NCBI GenBank assembly: GCA_039026975.1
Contig: JBCCLI010000040.1
Location: forward strand, 1-26,146
Length of the DNA: 26,146 nt
Direction of reading: 5' to 3'
Source: JBCBKZ01 sp039026975
GTDB lineage: Bacteria; Bacteroidota; Bacteroidia; J057
Part shown: positions 14,538 through 22,616 of the stretch, in pieces
Layout of the letters: each line of letters opens with the position of its first letter
How positions within the stretch are numbered: position 1 is the stretch's first letter
Translations under genes and position numbers: made by a program
The notes under the pieces: generated by a model
Told to the model about the DNA's origin: nothing
Databases searched by the model: none
Seen by the model: the letters and a program-made list of their open reading frames with translations, nothing else

Positions 14538-16343
14538 ATGCAAAATATTATACAACTGTTACCGGATGCACTAGCAAACCAGATAGCAGCGGGAGAAGTG
14601 GTTCAGAGGCCAGCTTCAGTTGTGAAAGAATTGGTGGAGAATGCAGTAGATGCCGGAGCAACTAGAATAGACGTACTTATAAAAGAGGCTGGTAAAACCC
14701 TTATTCAAATTGCGGATAATGGGTCTGGCATGTCTGCCGTAGATGCACGCATGAGTTTTGAGCGACATGCGACTTCTAAAATTCGAGCTGAGAAAGACTT
14801 ATTTAGTATACTGACCCTGGGATTCAGGGGAGAAGCCCTAGCAAGTATAGCCGCCGTAGCTCAAGTGAAGCTGAGGTCGAGGCAGCATGATGCCGAGATA
14901 GGGACAGAAATAGAGATAGAAGGGAGTAAGCTGGTCAAGCAGGAAGTTTGTGCCTGCCCGGCAGGAACTACTCTACAGGTGAAAAACCTCTTTTTCAATG
15001 TGCCCGCTAGAAGAAACTTCCTACGTTCTAATCCTGTAGAAACCCGCCACATTCTCAATGAGTTCATTCGAATAGCTATCTCTTACCCTGCCATAGCTAT
15101 GAGCCTTACCCATAATGATACTGAGGTGTATCAGCTAGTAAGAGGTTCCCTTGAAGAAAGAATTACCTCTCTCTTAGGGGAAGAATACAGCGGGAAATTA
15201 ATAGAAGTTGAAGAAAAGACGGGTTACCTAAAGATAAGAGGGTTTATAGGAGATCCCTCCGTCTACAAACCTAAGAGAGGAGATCAGTTTTTTTTCGTGA
15301 ATGGTAGATTTATTAAAAGTAGCTATTTACATCATGCAGTTTCTCAGGTGTATCAGGAATTTATCCCCAAGGAGACCTATCCCTTTTATGTCATCTTCCT
15401 GGAGATAGATCCTATTCACGTAGACATTAATATACATCCCACCAAGACTGAGGTGAAGTTTGATGATGAACGTACCATTTATGCCCTTCTCCAATCAGTG
15501 GTAAAACAAGGTATGAGTGGGCATCACCAAGTCCCTGAGCTGGACCTAACAGACCAAACGCTTAAAGAGACTATATATAGCTCCAGTCCGCCTCCTTCTT
15601 CCACAGACATGACTTTGGGCCAGTTTAAAGGGATGCCCGGCAGAACATCAGAAAGAATTCCCCCCAGGAAAGAGTGGGAAAACTTCTACCAACCCCAGCA
15701 AGAGCCTGTACAGGAAAAGAAGGAATTATCTGAAGAGACCTTTACCTTAATCCCTTTCCAACGATCTGTTTCCAAGGAACCTACTATCCTGGAACAACTC
15801 CAAAATACGTATATTCTCACAGAGCGAGAGGGAAAGCTATATATCATCCATCAAAATTTAGCGCACCAAAGAATTCTTTATGAGCGTTTCATACATGCGT
15901 ATAAGGAGCAGCCACTAGATAGCCAGCAGTTACTCTTTCCTCAAACGTACACCTACAGCCCTTCAGATTACTCTGCTATCATGGAGGCAGAAGAGATTCT
16001 GGGGAAAATGGGCTTTGAAGTGAAGGAGTTTGGACCTAATGCCTTAGCAGTATACGGAACACCGACAGAAATTCCACTGAAGAAAATAGGTGAAATCTTT
16101 GATCATATCATTGCAGATATTCAGGAAGTGGGGTCTACCCAGATTCCTATGCGGTTTGTAGAAGGGATTTCACGGGCAGTATCTCTACGGAGTGCTGTAA
16201 CATCAGGCCAAAAATTGAGTAAAATAGAGTTAACTAATATAGTGCAGGACCTATTTAAATGTGAAGTTCCTAGTCTGGCACCCAACGGGAACCCTGCTTT
16301 TAAAGTTATCTCTACAGTAGAGCTGGAAGAATACTTCGGATAG
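14538..16343 (+). CDS. mutL: DNA mismatch repair protein MutL
   Basis: MutL couples mismatch recognition by MutS to strand removal. The 601-residue protein has the GHKL ATPase N-terminus: E31 in KELVENAVDAG, DNGSGM at 59-64, ERHATSKI and TLGFRGEALASIAAVA. The transducer domain follows with FVNGRFIKS and DINIHPTKTEVKFDDE, then a variable linker (about 330-410) and the C-terminal dimerisation domain from about 415. In that domain the endonuclease motif DQHA(X)2E(X)4E is altered to H438-Q-N-L-A-H-Q-R-I-L-Y-E, and the terminal CPHGRP-like motif reads APNGNP. Family identity is certain; nicking activity is doubtful. The ATG is at 14538. Confidence 0.95.
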   Translation: MQNIIQLLPDALANQIAAGEVVQRPASVVKELVENAVDAGATRIDVLIKEAGKTLIQIADNGSGMSAVDARMSFERHATSKIRAEKDLFSILTLGFRGEALASIAAVAQVKLRSRQHDAEIGTEIEIEGSKLVKQEVCACPAGTTLQVKNLFFNVPARRNFLRSNPVETRHILNEFIRIAISYPAIAMSLTHNDTEVYQLVRGSLEERITSLLGEEYSGKLIEVEEKTGYLKIRGFIGDPSVYKPKRGDQFFFVNGRFIKSSYLHHAVSQVYQEFIPKETYPFYVIFLEIDPIHVDINIHPTKTEVKFDDERTIYALLQSVVKQGMSGHHQVPELDLTDQTLKETIYSSSPPPSSTDMTLGQFKGMPGRTSERIPPRKEWENFYQPQQEPVQEKKELSEETFTLIPFQRSVSKEPTILEQLQNTYILTEREGKLYIIHQNLAHQRILYERFIHAYKEQPLDSQQLLFPQTYTYSPSDYSAIMEAEEILGKMGFEVKEFGPNALAVYGTPTEIPLKKIGEIFDHIIADIQEVGSTQIPMRFVEGISRAVSLRSAVTSGQKLSKIELTNIVQDLFKCEVPSLAPNGNPAFKVISTVELEEYFG

Positions 16344-16370
16344 GGAATTTCTTCCCGTTTGAGGGTTTTC
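16343..16370 (+). terminator. Possible weak terminator after mutL
   Basis: GGGAA-TTTC-TTCCC (16343-16356) forms a 5-bp stem directly at the mutL stop, followed by a moderately T-rich stretch (GTTTGAGGGTTTTC). The stem is short and the T-run is interrupted, so it is a weak candidate. Confidence 0.3.
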
Positions 16371-16443
16371 TTTTCTGCTAATAACATTCTGCCTTATTTT
16401 AGGCTTATTCTTAATAATCAAAAAAGCATTATCTTTTCATTAT

Positions 16444-17253
16444 ATGCTTAATAGACTCACACCAGCTGTAAAAAATTTGATCATCATTAATGTGATCATC
16501 TTCATAGGATTTGGAATATTCAGTCCTAGACTGGATGGAGTGAGAGAGGTAGAGGATAAGTTTTTCTCCATCCATAAGTCTAACCTCTTAGGATTTAGGT
16601 CTACTGCACAAGTGGAGTTCTTGGAAGTATATACCCCCTTTGGTGCGGAAGTAATCATGGACGGAAGAAGGCGTGTGATTGGGGTAACCTCAGAAAATAT
16701 AGGGCAGGTAAAGCAGCAGTTTCCCTATGTGGAATCTGACGCAGCCAGCAGGTATAGAAAATCAACCCTCTCCGGACCTGAGAGATTCCAGCCTATTCAA
16801 CTGGTATCCTGGGCCTTTAATCATGGGGACTTTTGGCACATATTTTTCAATATGTTCATCTTTTTCTTGATAGGACCAGCTGTAGAACATATACTGGGTA
16901 CAGAACGCTTTTTAAAGTTTTATTTCTTCTGTGCTATTTTTGGAGGGCTGTTAATAGCATTATTGGATCCCGCTAACAACCCAGTTTTAGGGGCTTCAGG
17001 CGCTATTTATGGGGTAATGGTAGCATTCGCTTTATTTTTTCCCCGTGAAAAGTTTTATTTCTACTTTCTTATCCCCATTGAGGCTAGATGGTTCGTTACG
17101 GGTATAGGGGTATTTTCCTTAATTATGGTAGTAAGAAACCTTTTAGGCTTGGGAGGAGGAGATAATATTTCCCATTTTGGTCATTTAGCGGGAATGGTAG
17201 CCGCTTTCGTTTTCTTTTATTTGGGGAAAGCTATTCCTTTCCTTGGGAAGTAG
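16444..17253 (+). CDS. Rhomboid-family intramembrane serine protease (catalytically intact)
   Basis: A 269-residue polytopic membrane protein with all rhomboid hallmarks. The catalytic Ser185 is in LGASGAIYG and the catalytic His247 in ISHFGHLAGM. The HxxxN oxyanion pair is His132/Asn136 in WHIFFNM. It is a six-helix type core. Between helix 1 (about 11-27) and the pre-helix-2 segment FQPIQLVSWAF is an unusually long hydrophilic stretch of about 85 residues with many charges, roughly 50 longer than I expect for Bacteroidota rhomboids. The ATG at 16444 begins immediately before helix 1. It is followed after 72 bases by a second rhomboid-like gene and then an EEP gene, an order I recall for this phylum. 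Substrate unknown. Confidence 0.93.
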   Translation: MLNRLTPAVKNLIIINVIIFIGFGIFSPRLDGVREVEDKFFSIHKSNLLGFRSTAQVEFLEVYTPFGAEVIMDGRRRVIGVTSENIGQVKQQFPYVESDAASRYRKSTLSGPERFQPIQLVSWAFNHGDFWHIFFNMFIFFLIGPAVEHILGTERFLKFYFFCAIFGGLLIALLDPANNPVLGASGAIYGVMVAFALFFPREKFYFYFLIPIEARWFVTGIGVFSLIMVVRNLLGLGGGDNISHFGHLAGMVAAFVFFYLGKAIPFLGK

Positions 17254-17325
17254 AGGGTAAAAATGATATGTTAGAAGGACAAACGTATTCATTCTGTATT
17301 CAACTAATAGATTAAGATATTTGTA

Positions 17326-18267
17326 ATGAACCTGAAACAACAAATTCAAGCTTTTGTGAGTCAACACCAGACTACGGGATGGATTATGTTGTTAATGGTA
17401 GGCGGCCTAATATTACAGGGAATTTTATTTGTGATATTGGCAGCCGTTACAGGCGTTTCAGAGGCCTGTCCTCCGGGCCCAGTAGGAGGAGATGCTCCTC
17501 TTTATTGCCGAATTGTTCAGCAACTTGTACTACCGCCAGGAGGAAAAGCGTTTTTGTTTCAACCATGGTCAGTTATTACCTATCCGTTCTTTGTAGCAAG
17601 ATTTGAAATTCTGAGGATTCTTTTTGATGGAATCATTATTTGGGCTTTTGGGAGAATTCACCAGCAGATAATGGGGGATGCACGCACCAGAAGACTGAGT
17701 ATATTAACAATTCCTATAACTGCTATCATTACCGTTATCATTTGTTCTCTTTTTACGCCTCTTCAAATGGGGCCTCCGGTATATGGCGTTACGGTCTTGA
17801 TGATAACCCTAATGGTTTCGGCCATTACATTGGTTCCTGATTTTTCTATCCAATTATTGCTCTTTGGAAGGGTGAAAATCATTTGGATAGGATTGGTTCT
17901 ATTGGTCCTTTCTCTAGTCTCTGCGGGTCCCACTGCTGAAGGAGTAGCTGTTACTATAGCTGCTGCCGTAGGATTCTTCCACGTGTATCTTCTCAGAAAG
18001 GGGACAGACTTAACAGAGATCATTTGGTCTTACTATCAGGATAGAGAACCTAAGCCCCGTATGAAGGTAAAGTATGGTGGAACGAAAACTAATACTGAGA
18101 AAGGTCAAGGAAAGCGGTCTTCAAAAAAAGGCCACAAAGTTCCTCAGGAAGTCATTGATGGAATACTGGATAAAATCTCCGCAAAAGGGTATGATAGTTT
18201 AAGTAGAGAAGAGAAAGAGATTTTATTTACTGCTTCTAGTCAATCGGACGATGAAAAAAGTTACTAG
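17326..18267 (+). CDS. Rhomboid-like pseudoprotease with DUF6576-type C-terminal domain
   Basis: A 313-residue membrane protein aligning with the second rhomboid of Bacteroidota operons: QPWSVITYPFF (79-89), RILFDGIIIWAFGRI (97-111), TLVPDFSIQLLLFGRVKIIWIGL (168-190) and the cytosolic tail VPQEVIDGILDKISAKGYDS (272-291), followed by SREEKE. Where GASAA is expected, the sequence is G149-P-P-V-Y, so there is no catalytic Ser. Where HLAHLGGA is expected it is VAVTIAAA (207-214), so there is no His. The HxxxN block is E94-xxx-L, with the H absent and Asp101 near the N position. Two Cys (48, 61) flank the first loop. It is a predicted non-proteolytic rhomboid. The 3' end overlaps the next gene by 17 bases, so they are coupled. 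Confidence 0.85.
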   Translation: MNLKQQIQAFVSQHQTTGWIMLLMVGGLILQGILFVILAAVTGVSEACPPGPVGGDAPLYCRIVQQLVLPPGGKAFLFQPWSVITYPFFVARFEILRILFDGIIIWAFGRIHQQIMGDARTRRLSILTIPITAIITVIICSLFTPLQMGPPVYGVTVLMITLMVSAITLVPDFSIQLLLFGRVKIIWIGLVLLVLSLVSAGPTAEGVAVTIAAAVGFFHVYLLRKGTDLTEIIWSYYQDREPKPRMKVKYGGTKTNTEKGQGKRSSKKGHKVPQEVIDGILDKISAKGYDSLSREEKEILFTASSQSDDEKSY

Positions 18268-19339
18268 TCGGGCATTACTCCTGACTTTTATCCTCTGTTT
18301 CCTAGCTCTCATAATATTGACAAGTGTTGGTGCTACAGCGCCCATGATCAGCGTAAAAGATTTTCCGCTGCTTCAGTTTACGCCTATAGCTACCTTCCTG
18401 CTGGTGCCCATTCATATACTTATACTGATTGGGTTCCTGACAAAAAAGCCCAATAGAAAATGGGCCCTTATTTGCCTTATTCTCCTAGGAATGAGCGCAC
18501 CCGTACTGTACAAGTTTTTGAATTTAGCACCAGAGAAAGAACCTGATGTTGAAGGGGCTGTTAGCATCATGACCTTCAACATACAAGGGTTTGCCATAAA
18601 AAAAGAAAGGCTGGATCATATAGTTGAACTGATTAATGAGCATCAGCCAGATGTAGTTTGCTTTCAGGAATTTCGAAAGTCCATAAGAGGCGCTAATGAT
18701 GCCATTGCCTACACGGCAGAACAAACTGGATATCCCCATTTTATGTTCCAGGGGAGAGATATACATAAACATGGCTTAGCCTTCATGTCTAAGTACCCGG
18801 TAGTTGATACAGATACCTTATTTGTATACAACCACTACATAAACCAAGGGGTAGTTAGCACTCTGGAAACACCTAACGGTAGGGTAGGAGTGGGAAATAT
18901 CCATTTGAGCTCTTTCCAGTTTGATGAAATCACCAGCAGAGAAGACCTGGAGCCTAAAGAGAAACTCCCTCTTTATTTAAAGAGAATTAAAAATATCATT
19001 CCCAGGCAGGAGGCAGAAGTGGAGAGAATAGTTCCGATGCTAGCTAACTATGATCTACCGCTTATATTGGCTACTGACATGAACGCCATGCCTCATACCA
19101 AGATGTACAACCATATGTCCAAACATTTCAAAGATACCTTTAAAGAGAAAGGAAGAGGGTTAGGGTGGACATTCCCTCTATTTGGATTCTTAAAGGTGAG
19201 GCTTGACTATGAATTTGTCTCTGATAATGTAGAGGTACTGACGCATAGCGTCATAGAGAATGATCACTCTGACCATGCCGCCATCATGGGTCACTATAAA
19301 TTCCCTGGTAGCAGTCAGCAGGCATCTACAAATCCGTAA
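18251..19339 (+). CDS. Endonuclease/exonuclease/phosphatase (EEP) family membrane protein
   Basis: A 362-residue protein with three N-terminal membrane helices (about 8-26, 45-63, 70-90) and a C-terminal EEP domain from about residue 102. Catalytic-type motifs are N110 in IMTFNIQGF, Q139-E140 in VVCFQEFR, the D/N pair in ATDMNAMP, D in VRLDYEFVS and the final D-H in ENDHSDHAAIMG. EEP enzymes hydrolyse phosphodiester or phospholipid bonds with Mg2+; the substrate here is unknown and may be a membrane lipid or a nucleic acid outside the cytoplasm. The start ATG at 18251 overlaps the pseudo-rhomboid 3' end by 17 bases, so the three genes form one operon. Confidence 0.9.
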   Translation: MKKVTSRALLLTFILCFLALIILTSVGATAPMISVKDFPLLQFTPIATFLLVPIHILILIGFLTKKPNRKWALICLILLGMSAPVLYKFLNLAPEKEPDVEGAVSIMTFNIQGFAIKKERLDHIVELINEHQPDVVCFQEFRKSIRGANDAIAYTAEQTGYPHFMFQGRDIHKHGLAFMSKYPVVDTDTLFVYNHYINQGVVSTLETPNGRVGVGNIHLSSFQFDEITSREDLEPKEKLPLYLKRIKNIIPRQEAEVERIVPMLANYDLPLILATDMNAMPHTKMYNHMSKHFKDTFKEKGRGLGWTFPLFGFLKVRLDYEFVSDNVEVLTHSVIENDHSDHAAIMGHYKFPGSSQQASTNP

Positions 19340-19390
19340 AGACATATTTCTTTTACCCCCGAACATATCCAACTGCTAATTCTATCTTCG

Positions 19391-20467
19391 ATGGGATTGG
19401 CAGTTTTCATTTACGTCATTCTCTTTTGGAGTTTGGTCCTAGCCTGGTTAAACATACCTCTGCAAGTTCCCCCTTCTGCTACTGGTGTTCCTATCAGCAT
19501 CATCATTGCAGCACATAATGAAGAGGGTAATCTCCCTATTCTACTTCCTTGTTTATTAGCCCAGCTATATCCAGCCTTTGAGGTGATTCTTGTGCTAGAT
19601 AGGTGTACAGATCATTCTCTTAGGATTTGCCAGGATTTTCAAGCTAAAGATGAAAGGATACGAATTATTAGAATAGAGGAGCCGCCCTCAAACTGGAGTC
19701 CTAAAAAATGGGCTATACATACTGCTATACATGAGGCTAAATACGAATGGCTAGCATTTACAGACGCAGATTGTACCATGGGGAACAGGTGGTTATCTAC
19801 GCTGGCGGGACACCTAAAGCATCATCAAGTGGTGCTGGGAGTGGGCGTATATGAAGAAAAATCTGGGCTTCTTAACCAGTTTATCCAGTATGAGACTCTG
19901 TATACAGCTTTTCAATACATAGGAGCTGCTAAAGGAGGTATACCCTATATGGCAGTAGGAAGGAATTTAGCGTATCAAAAGCAGTTTTTTACTAAGCATG
20001 ATGGCTTTTTAGGTGTGGAAGAAAAACTTTCAGGAGATGATGATTTACTTATAAACGCCTATGCTAATACTTCCCAAACAGCCTGTATGATTCAGCCTGA
20101 GAGCTTGACGTACTCTGTGCCTAAAACCACCTTTTCCTCATGGTTTTGGCAGAAAACGAGGCATGTGAGTGCCAGTCATTCCTATAGTTTTATGTCTAAA
20201 GGACTATTGGCCCTTTTTCACCTAAGCATGGTGTGGTTTTATATGGGAATTCTTTTAACTTTAGTGTTTAACTTAACAGTAAGTCTCGTCTTTACGTTAT
20301 ATATATGTAGGCTTATTGCGTGCGGTACAGGTTGGTATTTGATTCGGCAAAAATTACCCCGTTCTACTGTCCTGGCACTTTTCCCTTTATGGGAAATATT
20401 CATGTGCCTTTACCACCTCCTTATCGTCCCTGTGGGTTTAATCCTAACTCCCAAATGGAAGAAATAA
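19391..20467 (+). CDS. Family 2 membrane glycosyltransferase
   Basis: A 358-residue inverting GT-A glycosyltransferase. An N-terminal membrane helix (3-20) precedes the nucleotide-binding strand PISIIIAAHNEEGNLP (34-49). The metal-binding DxD is D125-A-D127 in AFTDADCTM. The acceptor/base motif is SGDDDLL (D215-217 region), then Q254-K-T-R-H in place of the classical QxxRW. Two to three C-terminal helices (about 266-330, 335-355) end the chain. The family transfers sugars to lipid or polysaccharide acceptors; the acceptor is unknown. The stop overlaps the following sigma factor start by 13 bases. Confidence 0.88.
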   Translation: MGLAVFIYVILFWSLVLAWLNIPLQVPPSATGVPISIIIAAHNEEGNLPILLPCLLAQLYPAFEVILVLDRCTDHSLRICQDFQAKDERIRIIRIEEPPSNWSPKKWAIHTAIHEAKYEWLAFTDADCTMGNRWLSTLAGHLKHHQVVLGVGVYEEKSGLLNQFIQYETLYTAFQYIGAAKGGIPYMAVGRNLAYQKQFFTKHDGFLGVEEKLSGDDDLLINAYANTSQTACMIQPESLTYSVPKTTFSSWFWQKTRHVSASHSYSFMSKGLLALFHLSMVWFYMGILLTLVFNLTVSLVFTLYICRLIACGTGWYLIRQKLPRSTVLALFPLWEIFMCLYHLLIVPVGLILTPKWKK

Positions 20468-21063
20468 AACCAAAAACGTCTAAAAATACTGAAGAAGACC
20501 GCGTTCTTGTTGCTGCTGCCAAAAAAGGAGATAATAAGGCTTTTGAGTCTTTATTAGGGAAGTATAGAAAATCAGTGTACTACATGCTTCTCAAAATGGT
20601 TAAGAATCCTGATGACGCGGAAGATCTTACCCAAGAAGCTTTTGCGAAAGCATTTAATTCTATTGAGAAATTCGATTCTAAATATGCCTTTTCTACTTGG
20701 CTGTTCAGAATAGCCACAAACAATTGTATAGACTTCATTAGAAAAAAGAGGGTTCAGACCGTTTCTATAGACCAATCCGTGGAAGGAGATGATGGGAGTA
20801 GTATGCGTTTTGATGTAAGAGATGATGACCTGGACCCTAATGATCGCATGCTTAAAAAACAGCGGAAACAATACCTGAATATGGCTATCGATCGACTACC
20901 GGAAAAGTATAGAATACTAGTGGAGCTAAGGTACTTTAGAGAACTATCTTATGAAGAGGTAGCTAAGGAGCTTCAGATCCCCTTGGGAACAGTAAAAGCC
21001 CAGTTATTTAGAGCGAGAGAACTCCTGAACCAGGAACTGAAAAATATCAAGCCCCAAATGTAA
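20455..21063 (+). CDS. ECF-subfamily RNA polymerase sigma-70 factor
   Basis: A 202-residue sigma factor with region 2 (about 28-97: KAFESLLGKYRKSVYYMLLKM, DAEDLTQEAFAKAF, STWLFRIATNNCIDFIRKKR) and region 4 (about 140-192: LPEKYRILVELRYFRELSYEEVA, IPLGTVKAQLFRARE). The linker between them is acidic (EGDDGSSMRFDVRDDDLDP). I chose the ATG at 20455, which overlaps the upstream glycosyltransferase by 13 bases; an upstream in-frame start would give an implausible N-terminus. No anti-sigma or other regulator follows (the next gene is a sugar porter after 145 bases), so its control is not visible here. Confidence 0.92.
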   Translation: MEEIKPKTSKNTEEDRVLVAAAKKGDNKAFESLLGKYRKSVYYMLLKMVKNPDDAEDLTQEAFAKAFNSIEKFDSKYAFSTWLFRIATNNCIDFIRKKRVQTVSIDQSVEGDDGSSMRFDVRDDDLDPNDRMLKKQRKQYLNMAIDRLPEKYRILVELRYFRELSYEEVAKELQIPLGTVKAQLFRARELLNQELKNIKPQM

Positions 21064-21152
21064 GCTTGATCTACCCTCAATTTCTCATATCCATATCCTT
21101 CTGATGCTAGCCATAACAGGCTAATAGCAAAATTTTCATATCTACTTGGAAA

Positions 21153-21170
21153 TCCCTTATTTGTAAGGGA
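21153..21170. repeat. Inverted repeat upstream of the sugar porter gene
   Basis: TCCCTTA-TTTG-TAAGGGA is a perfect 7-bp inverted repeat in the 145-base gap, 38 bases before the ATG at 21209. It lacks a T-run, so a terminator is unlikely. An operator or leader hairpin for the sugar porter/GH32 pair is possible. Confidence 0.4.
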
Positions 21171-21208
21171 ATAGCATTTCTATTTAGACTTTTGGGATAC
21201 GTACTACT

Positions 21209-22564
21209 ATGAAAACTGGCAACATCTTCAATTGGTCGGTGGTGGTAGCCTTGGCAGGCTTTCTTTTCGGATTTGATACAGTGGTGATATCAGGGGCTGA
21301 CCAGACCCTACAGGAATTATGGGGTACAAGTGCATTATTTCATGGGACAGTAGTTATGTCCATGGCACTATGGGGCACAGTAATAGGTGCTATCTTCGGA
21401 GGGATTCCTACTGATAAATTAGGCAGAAAGAAAACCCTCTTTTGGATTGGGGTACTATATACAGTGTCCGCTGTGGGGTCAGCTGTAGTTTCTGACCCTT
21501 ATCTATTCTCCTTTTTTAGGTTCATAGGGGGATTAGGAGTAGGAGCCTCTACGGTAGCTGCTCCTACCTATATATCTGAGATAGCTCCCGCTAGTAGAAG
21601 GGGTAGGTTAGTAGCCTTATACCAGTTTAACTTAGTATTTGGGATTCTCATGGCCTTTATTTCTAATTATCTGATCAGCCAAGCGGGTTTAGGGGATGAT
21701 GCATGGAGGTGGATGATAGGGATGGAGGCTTTCCCTGCCTTTGTATACACTTTATTGACATTTGGCGTACCTAACAGTCCCCGTTGGCTAGCCATCTATA
21801 AAGGAGATGAAGCGGAAGCCAACAGAATATTAACCATCATCAATAAAGAAAGTGATGAGCCTACTAGCTTAGCCCAAATATTGGAAGACACAGATAAGGC
21901 AGAAAGAAAAGAAAGTATATTTGATGCTAAGTATAAGTTCCCCCTCCTCTTAGCTTTTCTCATAGCGTTCTTCAACCAGGTTTCAGGTATAAATGCCTTT
22001 CTGTACTATGCCCCCAGATTATTTAAAGAGGCTGGACTGGAAGAAAGCTCTGCCCTACTCAGCAGTATAGGCATAGGGATTACTAATTTAATTTTTACCA
22101 TGCTGGGGCTAATTCTCATAGATAGACTAGGGAGAAAGACCCTCATGTATATAGGGTCAGTAGGGTACATATTCTCTCTTAGTATGGTAGCAGTTTCTTT
22201 TTTCCTGGGCCTTAAAGGAATGGCAGTTCCCGGCTTTCTGTTTGTTTTCATTGCCTCACACGCTATTGGGCAGGGGGCTATCATTTGGGTGTTTATTTCG
22301 GAAATCTTCCCTAATCACCTCAGAGCTTCCGGCCAGTCCTTTGGCAGTTCCACACACTGGGTACTGGCGGCCCTAATTACCATGTTTATGCCTCGCGTGT
22401 TAACCGCAGTCAGTAATCCGGGGTATGTATTTGTATTCTTTGCCGTTATGATGGTCTTTCAGCTACTATTCGTGTGGAAGACTATGCCGGAAACTAAAGG
22501 GATATCTCTGGAAAAATTAGAAGAAATATTGACAAGAAAAGAGAAAGCAAACATCAACGCTTAA
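21209..22564 (+). CDS. Sugar porter family MFS transporter
   Basis: A 451-residue, 12-helix major facilitator of the sugar porter family. Family motifs are GGIPTDKLGRKKTL (motif A), RFIGGLGVGASTVAAPTYISE with SRRGRL, VPNSPRWL (the PESPRWL site, here PNSP), QVSGINAFLYYAP (QQxSGIN-type site), DRLGRKTL (second motif A) and the PETKG end tag. These porters take up monosaccharides or disaccharides by proton symport or facilitation. The next gene is a GH32 hydrolase after 52 bases, so the substrate is probably fructose or sucrose, an inference from context only. Confidence 0.92.
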   Translation: MKTGNIFNWSVVVALAGFLFGFDTVVISGADQTLQELWGTSALFHGTVVMSMALWGTVIGAIFGGIPTDKLGRKKTLFWIGVLYTVSAVGSAVVSDPYLFSFFRFIGGLGVGASTVAAPTYISEIAPASRRGRLVALYQFNLVFGILMAFISNYLISQAGLGDDAWRWMIGMEAFPAFVYTLLTFGVPNSPRWLAIYKGDEAEANRILTIINKESDEPTSLAQILEDTDKAERKESIFDAKYKFPLLLAFLIAFFNQVSGINAFLYYAPRLFKEAGLEESSALLSSIGIGITNLIFTMLGLILIDRLGRKTLMYIGSVGYIFSLSMVAVSFFLGLKGMAVPGFLFVFIASHAIGQGAIIWVFISEIFPNHLRASGQSFGSSTHWVLAALITMFMPRVLTAVSNPGYVFVFFAVMMVFQLLFVWKTMPETKGISLEKLEEILTRKEKANINA

Positions 22565-22616
22565 TTAAATGTCTTAATCTAGGGTATGTATCCTTAGGTA
22601 TGTTAATTCTTACTAT

